From Neckera pumila (lineage: Eukaryota; Streptophyta; Bryopsida; Hypnales; Neckeraceae), in contig OZ018408.1 of NCBI GenBank assembly GCA_963969595.1, positions 14,753,823 to 14,817,822 on the forward strand: a DNA stretch of 64,000 nucleotides, given 5' to 3'. Shown one piece after another: positions 25,051 through 34,853 of this stretch. The notes under the pieces were generated by a model. It had not been told where the DNA came from. It saw only the letters and a list, made by a program, of their open reading frames with translations, and searched no databases. A program made the translations under genes and the position numbers. Each line of letters opens with the position of its first letter. The stretch's first letter is position 1.

Positions 25051-25189
25051 GCTATCGGGGGTAGCAAAAAAAATTGCAATTTTTATTTTTTTATTTTTAT
25101 TTTTTTTCCCTTATAGATTATGCTTTTGTCTATTTTGATACTTTGAAGTACTTGTGGACTACATAAATTAGGATTAGTAGGAGCCCAAC

Positions 25190-25610
25190 CACTCATTGTT
25201 AAGCCAAATTTAGGAATTGTGTTGAAAACCCGAATTTCAGACCTCATTTGAACATAGTAGAATAACTATTTTGAAAAAACTTTGAAATAAAAAAATTGAG
25301 TAATTAAGATAACTTTTGTCTCCAAAAGTTGGTTTGAGGTTTTGAGACTCCAAATTAAAGTTATAGACAAAATTATGAGAAACGTTGGATGGGACTTTTT
25401 TTTGACATTTTCAAACACCTTCTCTGAATTTTGTTCATAACTTTTAGTTGGAGGCTTTAAACCTCAAAAGATTTTTGGAGATAAAATTTAGCTTAATTAT
25501 CCAACTTTTAATAGTTCAAAACTTTTTCAGAACAATTATTCTACTATGTCTAAATGAGGTCTAAAATTTAACTTTTACCACAATTCCAGCGTTTTGACAA
25601 TGAGCAACCA
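25190..25610. mobile_element. Palindromic element (family L)
   Basis: The left half (about 25190-25380) and right half (about 25440-25610) are diverged inverted copies. Matching blocks include GACCTCATTTGAACATAGTAG on the left and CTACTATGTCTAAATGAGGTC on the right. A related single arm is found near 39600-39900. It is non-coding. Confidence 0.5.
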
Positions 25611-26065
25611 ATCTCTCAATTTCAAATTATCCCATATTCTATGGCACTTCATGTTGGACAATTGATTTCATCACAAAAACAACCTCTTCACCTTTCATTC
25701 TCACCAAATGTCAATGAACTTAGTCTTCCACATTGCCATCAAATTTTTTTTTTTTGATGGCAGTGTGGAAAACTTACTTCATCGACATTTTTTTTTCCTT
25801 CCTAAAACTTGATTAGAGTTCAATTGACATCCAATTTTAAGGTGTTCAATAAATAGATTAAGGTGCATTGGAGTACCTTAATTCTAACTATTGAATACTA
25901 AAACTCGGATTTGGAGCCCCTAAGAGTCATCTGATAGCTCAGTGGAAGGTGAGCAAGAATAGGGAAAATATATATCTCTAAGCCCCCAAAAGGTTAACTT
26001 TGGGGTCCGTGGAGGGCTACCAAAAGCAACCCTCTAGAAGCCCGACTTTTTTTCTAATGAGGAAG

Positions 26066-26530
26066 TTCATAGAGGATGGAGCTCAATTGGAACCCCCCGT
26101 GACATAAGTGCTTCTAATTTTATACATTAAATTAGGTTGTTTGTTTTATTTTCTTTTGTTTGGGCCCTTGAATTTGTCCTCTTCTAGATTGAAAAGCCAA
26201 AAGTTCATAGAGGACGGAGCTCAATTGGAACTCCTTATAACATAAACGATTGTAATTTTATACATTATATTAAATTGTTTGTTTTATTGTGTTTTTTCAT
26301 ATTTTTGTTATAGTGAGAATTCTAGAACCGTGTGTCCCTTGATTGCATTCACAGTACTGTAGTTTGTTTTGTTTTATTTTATTTGTTATGGTGAAATCTC
26401 TGAAACTCTGAATTCGTTTTATTGCATTCATAGTACTATTGAAAAACTTTTTGCGGAGAGGGGTGCGCAAACTTTGTTTTGTGATATTCGACATTCGGTG
26501 GGAAAGTTATGATTTTTTGATTTTTTGAGT
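26066..26530 (+). repeat. Dispersed repeat shared with 8210-8475, with internal duplication
   Basis: Two tandem diverged units of about 138 bp (starting near 26066 and 26203) share GTTCATAGAGGA.GGAGCTCA and a TTTGTTTTATTT tract. Downstream, the block GTTATAGTGAGA to GGGAAAGTTATGATTTTTTGA matches the repeat at 8210-8475. Non-coding. Confidence 0.45.
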
Positions 26531-26637
26531 TATGGACCAATAATACAGGGCTACATTAGGTTTTTTTGAAGTAAAGATTGGTACTTTGCCAACGGTAATT
26601 AAAGGAGATAATCCATTTTTTATTAGCATTCCATTCT

Positions 26638-26757
26638 CACAGCTTAGGCTATTGAATTTCTGATCCGCTGTAGTGTAGGGTGACAGCTCCCATTTTTGCA
26701 GCTCTAGCTACTTAATTTCCAATCAACTGTAGCGTAGGGTGACAGCTCTCGCAGAGC
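26638..26757 (+). repeat. Two-unit tandem duplication of about 60 bp
   Basis: Two adjacent units each end in TGTAG.GTAGGGTGACAGCTC and share a 'CAGCT..GGCTA.TGAATTTC'-like start. They are moderately diverged. Confidence 0.55.
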
Positions 26758-27172
26758 AAGACCTATAGGAGCAACAAAAATATTTTGGAAGTATACATTG
26801 ATAGCATACAATGATCACTTATATCAATTTTGATCACTTATATCAATTTTGTAACTAGACTATGGTTTGAAATAGGTTTGCCTACATATTGAGAATAGGA
26901 CAAAAAAAATTTCCAAAAAAATTCATGTTAATTTTTTTGGGGGGAAAAAAATGCAAAAAATTATGAAATTTTCTTATATCAATTTCTCTACATGGGAGTT
27001 TTTTTTCTGCAACCTTCCCCATGCCACATATAGGCTAAATTGCTTAAGTGGTCAAAAATCGGTGACCATCTTGAAATTTTCAATAACTAATATGGAAAAT
27101 TGAACCGGCTCATTAGTAACTAATTGCTAGTTTAGCCAGCAACTTGAATCTACTTGACTAAATTCTTTACAC

Positions 27173-27545
27173 CATTATGTACTAGAGGATGCGCAGGGTG
27201 CGACAGATTTTGCGCAGGAGTGAGCCTAGCAACGCGAGCTCATGCACAGAATTTGCCGCTCCTGGCATGTTTCCTAGCATTAAGAGCAGTGCCCAACGAT
27301 CTTTGAGAAGTTCCCAAGACTTAACCGATTCCTTGTGTTAGAATCGACCAGCATTGCGCATTCGGCAATGTAACTCGGCCAAGAAATTGCCTGAATTGGC
27401 AGGCACTGCTCTTATGTACTAGAGAACGTCGAGGTGCATTCTGCATGGGAGCAAGCCCTAGGGACGAGCATGGCAGGGCGAGCTCTTGGGCGAGCTCCCG
27501 TGCACAATGTGCCTCGACAGGCGTGTTCTCTTACATTAAGAGGTG
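27173..27545. mobile_element. Cluster of small TIR elements upstream of the first membrane-protein gene
   Basis: Two diverged units both begin TATGTACTAGAG (27176 and 27414). Between them is a 130-bp element (27283-27412) with perfect 11-bp inverted termini AGAGCAGTGCC/GGCACTGCTCT. The second unit (about 27424-27530) has its own inverted ends (AGAGAACGTCGAGG on the left; TCGACAGGCGTGTTCTCT on the right). These look like nested or adjacent MITEs of unknown superfamily. Confidence 0.5.
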
Positions 27546-27680
27546 AGGGAATGCGGTGGGAGCGTCAGAACTGGCCATCCCTGCCGATTCTACGACCGAA
27601 TTGACCAAACTTCTCCTATGGCGGATTCTGCTTTCTAAAGGTGCCTTGAAATGGGACGAATCAGCCACCGAGACTCTTAA

Positions 27681-27902
27681 CCCTTGAACGCCGCCGAGGA
27701 CGTTCTGCGTCCTTTGAATGACAAAGAATCTTTCCCTACAAGACAGAAGTGCAACTTTTCATCCTCGGTATTAGGAGTAAGAAGGAAAGATCTTCAACAG
27801 TTCTTTGACTTCCAATGAATGTATTAGGCTTTTTCAAAGTAGATGATGTCACACGGAATCATAATACATGGTTTCCATGGCTACCGGTCCGTCCTTCAAG
27901 GG
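27681..27902 (+). mobile_element. 222-bp TTAA-flanked MITE, copy 1
   Basis: It starts CCCTTGAACGCCGCCGAGGA and ends CGGTCCGTCCTTCAAGGG, exactly between TTAA at 27677-27680 and 27903-27906. The second copy at 49217-49438 is also 222 bp and differs at only a handful of positions (I count about six to eight). The CCC...GGG termini and TTAA flanks fit piggyBac-type transposition. Non-coding. It lies about 120 bp upstream of the first membrane-protein gene's G-box. Confidence 0.75.
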
Positions 27903-28028
27903 TTAACGGAAGACTAGGGTTGAGTGTGCAACCGAGAACCGTCCGTTCAGTTCATACACCGAACTGAACTGAGAGTTTATAACTTAAGTTACAAGTCGAC
28001 GTTCCGAAAATTGCGACACGCTCACAAG

Positions 28029-28036
28029 CCACGTGG
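28029..28036 (+). promoter_or_regulatory. G-box (CCACGTGG) upstream of membrane-protein gene copy A
   Basis: CACGTG is the core site for plant bZIP and bHLH factors. It lies about 250 bp upstream of the predicted leader-exon donor at 28293, in GC-rich sequence. Copy B has a doubled G-box in the comparable place (38158-38177), which supports a regulatory role. Confidence 0.5.
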
Positions 28037-28292
28037 AGCCTCCCGGGACGCGGTGTTAGGTGGGGCGGACGGACCCTACTGACGGCCCGACCGCCCGGAC
28101 CTTCCCGGACCTGATGAACTCGCCGCGGCAGTAGGGTCCGCGGGATAGGGCCTTCTCCCCCATGAGTGAAGAGCTTCTGCGTCGACCTTCCTGTCACTGC
28201 GACTTGCTCATCGCGGCTTCTGCTCCGCTTCGGCACTCTCGCATCAGCCATCGTTGTTGTCACCGACCCGACTTGCGCTTCCTTCGTTGCAG

Positions 28293-29755
28293 GTACTGTA
28301 CTGCTCCCTTCGTCTCGCCCTTGTGCCTGCTCAGTCCTCCTACTCCGGTTCTTGCTTTCTTGGAGAACAGGGTCTGTCTTGGAGATTTCTGGCTTGTTGT
28401 AGGAAGGGGAGGGCCAGGGTCGGCTTGAATGTGTGGAAGTTCGAGGGCATTGTGAGCTTTCGGCGTTTCCGACGGAGCCTGGAGAGTGATTTGACGACGG
28501 GAGGAGACGGCGATTTGGGGATTTGGAGTTGCGTGCTGTCCGGAGTTTCTTTGCGTCGAGGTTGGATTGTGAGATGGGGTTTGGTAACAGCGATTCTTTA
28601 GCCTTAGCGGGGTGCGCATTCGTTTGTGTCGAGGTTTTTTGACGCGGAGGAGACTAAATGTGTTTCTTGAGGGAAGGTCGGAATTCTTTGGGGCCATTCG
28701 AGGTAAAGTTTATTTTCGCGAGATCTGGCGTTGCGGGTCTTAGGGGTGGCTTCGGGGGGGTCGTTCAATGGCCTGAAAGATGTTTGAGAAGGCGTTCCTG
28801 GGCCAGACCGAAGGAGTCGTTGGGTGGAGAATGCGAAATGGGACGGAGTTGCTTTTGAAAGTGCATTGGGCCGCACTTTCTTGAACGCTTTTCCCGGAAA
28901 CGACTGAACGTCTGGAAAGAGTTGAGGAATCATGAGTTTCTTGCATGGGTGTGTCCGCATTACAAGAGCAAGGACGTTGATGCAGGTTGGGGTCTTCTGA
29001 TGCGATAGGCGGGTATCACCCCTTGGGTTTGACATGGCCATCATTATGACGTTGGTGATGCTGCTGCTGCCATTTTATTGCCAGTGAGACCTTGTCATCG
29101 TGCTCCAGTTTAGCGAAGCTCTGCAGCTGTCTCTGTTGAGACGGTGGATTGCATTTTGCAAGAATGAGGCTGTTATGAGTGAGGGTCGCGTCAGTAGCGG
29201 TGTCGCTTTGGAGTGTGACGCATGATGGAATTGACGTGTCATTGGTGTAGCGTGTTTACTAGTCAATCGTCGAGGACTCGTCTTTTCTTTGTCACAGAGC
29301 AGTTTGGGTGACGAATTCGGTGGTATGCACTGTGAATTCCCACATTGGCGTGGAAACTCTTCTTGTGACCCTGTTCGGTTCTCTAGCCATCCTGACGAGA
29401 CCATCTTTCCTACAAGAGGCCTGGTCAGAGCTGTAGCAGCATTCAGTGATGTGAAATTCGACTCAAATGTCTCCCTTGCTTGAGTCTAATGAGTAGACGA
29501 AAGATTCTGTCTTTGGCGTGTGCAATACAACCTTGGCGCTTTCAGAATCTGATCACATTGCGTGGGACAATCATTCTGCGGTGCGAGCGCTTGACGAGTC
29601 TTGCCAGCCATTTGTTTTCGGTTCGATGCGCTGTGTTCGTGGGTCTCGGTCGTGTCCGATGGCCCGAGCAAAGGTTTGGGACTCGTCCTTGCTTTGAGAT
29701 GGTTGGTGTGACCGGAGGCCCAGTTTGTGACGGGTGTTTCGTTGTTTGGATGCAG
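28293..29755 (+). other. Predicted leader (5' UTR) intron of membrane-protein gene A
   Basis: A GC-rich leader exon ends CCTTCGTTGCAG|GTACTG at 28292. An acceptor TTTGGATGCAG at 29755 lies 25 bp before the start codon at 29781. Copy B has the same two sites (donor after 37973, acceptor ending at 36586), and conservation between diverged flanks supports the model. The intron is about 1.46 kb. From 28160 to 29593 this region is homologous to B's leader region but strongly diverged; from 29594 onward the two copies are practically identical. Confidence 0.55.
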
Positions 29756-31487
29756 CGAGTTGACTTGAAGGACCGCAGCCATGGCAGGACGAGGGTTCAA
29801 AGGGCACATCGCCGTGTGCTCGACGACGCTGCTCCTGATCCTGAACCTTCTGGTTCTGGCCGGAGGAATTGCGGCAGTGGTGCTCGTGTTCGTCATCGAG
29901 CATCAGCCGAGTCGGGCCGCCTGGCTGATTGTCATCGCCGGTGCTTTCACCATCGGCTCGGGCTTGATCGGTCTGTGCTCCAGTACCCGCCGAGGGTGCT
30001 TCACGCTTCAGCTGGTTCTGCTGGCGTTCTCTGTGATCGGTTTGTTTGCGACGGCTTTTGCGATCTTTTCGAAGCCCTCGCAAGTCCGTCATGCATTGGA
30101 CAAGCCTTATTACAGTCCCCAGACTACTATCACTCTTCTGAGGATCCTGAGCGCCGTGATGTTCGTGGCCGGCTGCGTTCAGGTTAGTGTCTTTTTGGAT
30201 GTGGATTTTTGGATTGGCCTGCAGTCTTAGGTCGATAGAGCGCGCCTGACGGTACACGAACGAGAAGCAGGCGGTGTCTCTGAAATATGGGACATACGTG
30301 TGTCGGCTTGGGTCGCAAGTAGTGCGTGTTCTTGGGCAGGTGATGTTGGTTCTAGACTGGAATCCGGAGAGTTTTCTGTGAGGGGTGCGGGACGGTTTGA
30401 GGTGTGATGCACGATTGAGTGGGAGTATGCTGACATTTTGTGATTCGCGTGCAGATTGCTGTGTTGACCCTGGGCATTTGCGTGAACTGCTGCGATTTGA
30501 ACGACTACTACGAAGATATCGAGATGACTCGCACGATGAACGCCAAGGAGGCGAAGGAGGCGGAGAAACGGGCTGCCCGAAGAGAGGATTCCAAAGCGTC
30601 TCAGCTGGCGGAGCAGATGAAGGAGAAGTACGGAAAGTGGACGGACAAGGCGCCCGGCGGTGCCGCTAAGAAGTAAAGGGCTACTAGGGAGTGTCGAGAG
30701 CCGTTGCTGGACGTAATGTCCTGACTGTGACCACCCCAGTACTGGTTCCCTGTATGGTCGCTTAGTTGAGGTAGGCATCTTCTAATGTTTCTCGCCGGAG
30801 GGCGAGTTCCATTATAGGTCGGAATGGCGTAACGTCATTACAATTTATTTGCATTTCTTTTTAGATGGGTGATCGTGTAGGGGAGACTTTGCATGAGATC
30901 AGTACCGTAGTTGTGTGATCGTGGATGGTGGTTATTCAAGCCGTCTCTCAATATTCTAGAATTTGACAGAACAGTGTTGTCATCAGCGTCACTCTGGTGG
31001 CGTTTTCTTCAGCGGAGGTATTGTTGAGCCCAATTTGGTCAGGGGTGGTTCATGAGGCTCCCTGAGGAACATGGACACCCGCTTCTGATCTGCATCACTT
31101 GTACATACGAGGACATGGACGGTAGACTGGGTAGGACTAGCTTCTTTTGATGGGTTGGGCTTTTGAATGATAGAGGGGGATTGGCCATGGCCTCAAATTG
31201 CAGGCGTGGGCTCCGACGTTTTGGGTACCTCATTCGCATGGCGCTGTCCGGCACCGGCCGAGTGCCGTTGAGGGAATCATTTACATAGAAGGGAAGAGTA
31301 TTGAAGGTAGCTGAGACTGTAACATGATTGATCCTTGTTTTGGATCTTTGGAATTGTAGTTGAATAATGCCCCATTCAATGCGCTCATGAATTGGTGTAA
31401 TTTGGGATTGCCCCGTCTAAGTGTGGAGGAAGGGAGTCTAGTGTCAAAATGCAAGTAGATTGATGTCTCCGTTTTGTTGTTTTTGAA
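29594..31487 (+). repeat. Left arm of a 1,894-bp near-perfect inverted repeat
   Basis: This arm matches 34854-36747 in reverse complement with constant coordinate sum 66,341, so there are no net indels. In the stretches I compared base by base I found only two substitutions, both near the inner end (31443 and 31477 region). The arm covers the end of the leader intron, both coding exons, the internal intron and the 3' region. Confidence 0.9.
29781..30676 (+). CDS. Four-transmembrane small membrane protein, copy A
   Basis: Coding exons are 29781-30182 and 30455-30676, joined by a GT-AG intron (TTCAG|GTTAGT ... GTGCAG|ATTGC) in phase 0, giving 207 aa. Hydrophobic segments lie at about residues 13-39, 47-66, 73-97 and 117-146. 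The fourth is encoded across the splice junction, which supports the intron. A short extracellular-type loop (98-116) follows TM3. The C-terminal tail (about 150-207) is charged and rich in Ala, Lys and Glu (for example NAKEAKEAEKRAARR), probably helical and cytosolic. The start MAGRGFKGHI has a good plant context (GCCATGGC). The layout recalls small tetraspanin-like plant membrane proteins, but I cannot name the family with certainty. An identical protein is encoded convergently at 35665-36560. Confidence 0.8.
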
Positions 31488-31955
31488 TGCCAAAGCATTG
31501 CCAACTATTCCCTGAGAGGTGCACACCTCTTCATTTTCAAAGTATCGTATTACACTGGAATTTGGTATGCACCACACCTGCTCTAACAAGAGTTGTCTCA
31601 CTTCATTACAGCACAGTCCTGGGCCGGATGGCCGAGCCGGTTAGGGGACATATCCTTGTGCACAGGATTGAATAGCAATTGTCCTATGCAGGATCTGATG
31701 GCTGAGGTTGATGTTGACAGGAGAAGTTACACATGTTAATGCTTATTTGCATATTCGATGTGTTTGCGTCACATCTGGATTGTTAATGACGGCAGTGGGT
31801 GATGTAAATGAATTTGGTGGCTGCATTACAAGACTAACAACCGCTTGTCTCCGGGTTTTGGAATCTTCACATTGCTGAACATAAATATTTTTCATCCTCT
31901 AGGGTAATGTTTATTGCACATGCGCATACCTTATATAACCTATGTAACCTAATGT
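31488..31955. other. Spacer of the inverted repeat, left part
   Basis: Unique sequence next to the left arm. It holds a tRNA-promoter-like motif pair (31629-31640 and 31665-31675) and no credible gene. Confidence 0.45.
31629..31675 (+). other. tRNA-promoter-like (SINE head candidate) sequence
   Basis: TGGCCGAGCCGG (31629-31640) matches the A-box consensus TRGCNNAGYNGG, with a weak B-box-like GGATTGAATAG at 31665-31675. It is similar in layout to 16217-16261. No tRNA fold is complete. Confidence 0.25.
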
Positions 31956-32832
31956 ACACCCCCGTACAAGAAAGGTTGACGCCCCCCCTTTTGCACCGTT
32001 TAGCTTTGTTGACATTACTTTGAACATAATTGACATTTCTTGTTTTCGTCAATCAACATTTGTGTCTAACCCAATCTCCCTCAAGTATACCAAACTTTCA
32101 ATTTCAAAAAACCAAAACTCCATTTTTGATGAATTTTTTTAATTGTTTTTCACGGTTTCACATGAAAATTCATAGAAAAATCTTGATGATGAATTTTTTA
32201 AATTTAATTGCAGAGATACATAGGAAACATCCAAATGCACATCTTTCCTTCAACAAACATCTCCAAAAATGTTTCACAATTATTGTGGCAGAAGTTATAG
32301 TGGAAGTGTGAATAGTGCCCAAAATTTTGAAAATTCATATATCTTTATTATAAATAGATTTTGATAAAGTAATTGTACCATCATGCTCAAATGTGTAAAA
32401 TTAGTTACATTGTGAAGGAAAAAAACAAAATCTAATTATAATGAAGAGACATGAATTTTCAAAATTTTAGGCACTATTCATGCCTCCATTGTAATTTCTG
32501 CCACGATAGTTATGAAACTTTTTTGGAGATGCTTGTCGAAGGAAAGATGTGCATTTGGATGTTTCCTATGTTACTCCGCAATTAAATTTATAAAATTCAT
32601 CATTAATATTTTTCTATGAATTTTCATGTAAAACCGTAAAAAATAATTTAAAAAATTCATCAAAAATGGAGTTTTGGTTTTTTGAAATTGAAAGTTTGGT
32701 ATACTTGAGGGAGATTGGGTTAGACACAAATGTTGATTGACGAAAACAAGAAATGTCAACTATGTTCAAAGTAATGTCAAAAAAGCTGAAGGATGCAAAA
32801 AGGGGGCGTCAACCTTTCTTGTAGGGGGGTGT
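31956..32832. mobile_element. Long palindromic element (family P), copy 2
   Basis: This 877-bp near-palindrome has arms of about 420 bp. The left end runs ACACCCCCGTACAAGAAAGG; the right end is its inverted copy (CCTTTCTTGTAGGGGGGTGT). The arms are close to identical, much better matched than in the copy at 1170-2000, so this insertion may be young. The 93-codon and 62-codon frames in the two arms are the same repeat sequence read twice, not genes. Confidence 0.75.
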
Positions 32833-32834
32833 TC

Positions 32835-33703
32835 AGTTGGATACTATAATCTTACAGTCGACCAATTTGAACCATCCACATTTTTTTTAACAATGTGCAA
32901 TATAATTGGTATATTTTGTAAGCATAATTAATACTCAATTCTCACACAATCCCGATCAAGCATACAAAGTTTCAGTTTCAAAAAAGCTAAATTCCATTTT
33001 TGGTGAATTTTCTTTAGTTCATTTTCATTGGTTTACATAATATTTTGTTGAGAACAATTGGTAATAAATTTTTTTAATCCGATTGCATAGATATGTAGGG
33101 AACATCTATATGCACACCTTTCAATTAAAAAAAACACCCCATTAAGTAAGAAAATGTAATCTAGGAAGATTTCGATGTTCGAGTGACAATGTCCAAATTT
33201 CGTGAAATAGATATTTCTATATTTTAATTAGATTTTGGCAAAGTGATTGTACCAGCATGTTAAAATGTACAAAATTAGTTATAGTAGGCGATTCAAATAG
33301 GAAATCTAATTATAATAAAGAGATATCTATTTCACAAAACTTGGACATTGTCACTCTAAGATTGAACTCTTCTTAGATTACATTTTTTTTACTTAATGGG
33401 ATGTTTATTAATTTGAAAGTTGTGCATATAGATGTTCCCCACATATCTATGCAATTGAATTAAAAAAATTCATCTCCATTTGTTCTCAATAAAATATTAC
33501 ATAAAATTATGAAAATTGGCTTCAAAAATTCACCAAAAATGGAATTTTGCTTTTTTGAATCTGAAATTTGGAATGCTTGATTGGAATTGCATGAGGATTG
33601 AGTGATAATTATGCAAGATAAAAAATTCAAATTCTTTTACTATGCTATGCAAAAATCTTTGAATGGTTCAAATTGGTCGGTTGTAAGATTACAGTACCTG
33701 ACT
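32835..33703. mobile_element. Long palindromic element (family P), copy 3
   Basis: A second palindrome of about 869 bp starts 2 bp after the previous one. Ends match as ATAATCTTACAGTCGACCAA on the left and TTGGTCGGTTGTAAGATTA on the right. Internal blocks are shared with family P (AAGCATACAAAGTTTCAGTTTC; AACATCTATATGCACACCTT). Its terminal sequence differs from copy 2, so the two are related but distinct subfamilies. Confidence 0.7.
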
Positions 33704-33781
33704 ATATAGAACTACATTAAGTGGTTTGCAAGATAATGCACAATTCTTGGTATAACACAAGGCCTTTTGTACCAACATATA

Positions 33782-34121
33782 CATTCTTTGTTTTTACAAT
33801 TAATAATGAAATCGTGTGATTGAGACTTCAGTATTAATTCATTACAAAGTTTAGAACCTGTAGTTTGTCAACAATTATTATGTAGTTATCATTGTTTCAT
33901 AGGTTTGCACATTAATATACAATTTATTGCATCATTACGATGCATTACTTTACAATTTATCGCATCGTTATAATGCATTACTTGCATCTAAAAGTAAATG
34001 CATCACAACAATGCGATAAACTGTATATTAACGTACAAACCTAAGAAACAACAATAAGCACATGATACTTGTTGACAAATCCTAGGTTCTACAATTTGTG
34101 ATGTTATAAGAACAAAGAATG
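33782..34121. mobile_element. Palindromic element in the inverted-repeat spacer
   Basis: Inverted ends CATTCTTTG (33782) and CAAAGAATG (34113-34121) enclose arms of about 150 bp, matched through TAGGTTTG.ACATTAATATACA and its inverted copy. The centre holds repeated GCATTACTT / ATCGCAT units. Non-coding. Confidence 0.55.
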
Positions 34122-34853
34122 CTCCTACTGGAGTAATCATAATATTTTAGTGACTACCTCAATTATGGGCAACTATGACGTATTCCGAAGATTAAAGTAA
34201 TGTTCCAAGGATTAATCCTAAAAGGACGAGCTTATGACCACTAAATTCAAGTCTCACTACTTATCACACTATTTGCTAACAATTTGTAATTAGATATCAT
34301 TTTTTATCTTCATTTTAGAGATAAAATCATATTGTTTGTCTCCAATGAATTAAAAAAATTACAACTTGTAGGGAGAAAATTTGAAATTATTGTCAATATC
34401 TTAAGAAAACAATGAAGAAAATTTACATCAAATATAGAATGTACTCAAAAACTTGAAACTTTCACCAAAGATGTATATAACATAATAGAATAAACCAAAG
34501 TTACCATTCTAAAACCAGAACCCATAGTTCTAAGTCCAAAAGTCATATTGCTACAAAATATAAAAATTTATAAATATGCTATAAATAATATAAAATTTAT
34601 AATTACTTCAAAATTACAAATAAGCTATATTTCATCAAACTTCAAATCAAGAATAAACAAAAAGCAATGCTGAAAATATGTTTTCCTCCATCCTCTATCC
34701 TTAGGTGACGCCATCCAAAGGAAAAAAGACATCCACGTAGCCCTTTCAGGTTGAAGAAAGTGCAACAAACATCTACTATCTCTCTTGATTTTTCTCAACC
34801 CTGCTTTTGGAAACATGTTCAAAATTGTGTGATACTGCATCAATTCACAAGGC
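34122..34853. other. Spacer of the inverted repeat, right part
   Basis: AT-rich, with no recognised element. An 80-codon minus-strand frame (34625-34867) ends inside the right arm and looks like nothing I know. Confidence 0.45.

Noticed and set aside
29480..30187. 235-codon + frame and 228-codon minus frame over membrane-protein gene A (and mirror frames over B)
   Set aside because: Both overlap the well-supported four-helix protein in other frames; Arg/His/Ser-rich products with no hydrophobic or domain structure.
30227..30778. 183-codon minus frame repeated at 35563-36114
   Set aside because: Conserved between the arms only because the DNA is identical; it lies antisense to exon 2 and the intron.
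32030..32931. Repeated 60-90-codon frames starting MTFLVFVNQHL and MTKTRNVNY
   Set aside because: The same palindrome arm read twice on opposite strands; AT-rich repeat sequence without protein character.
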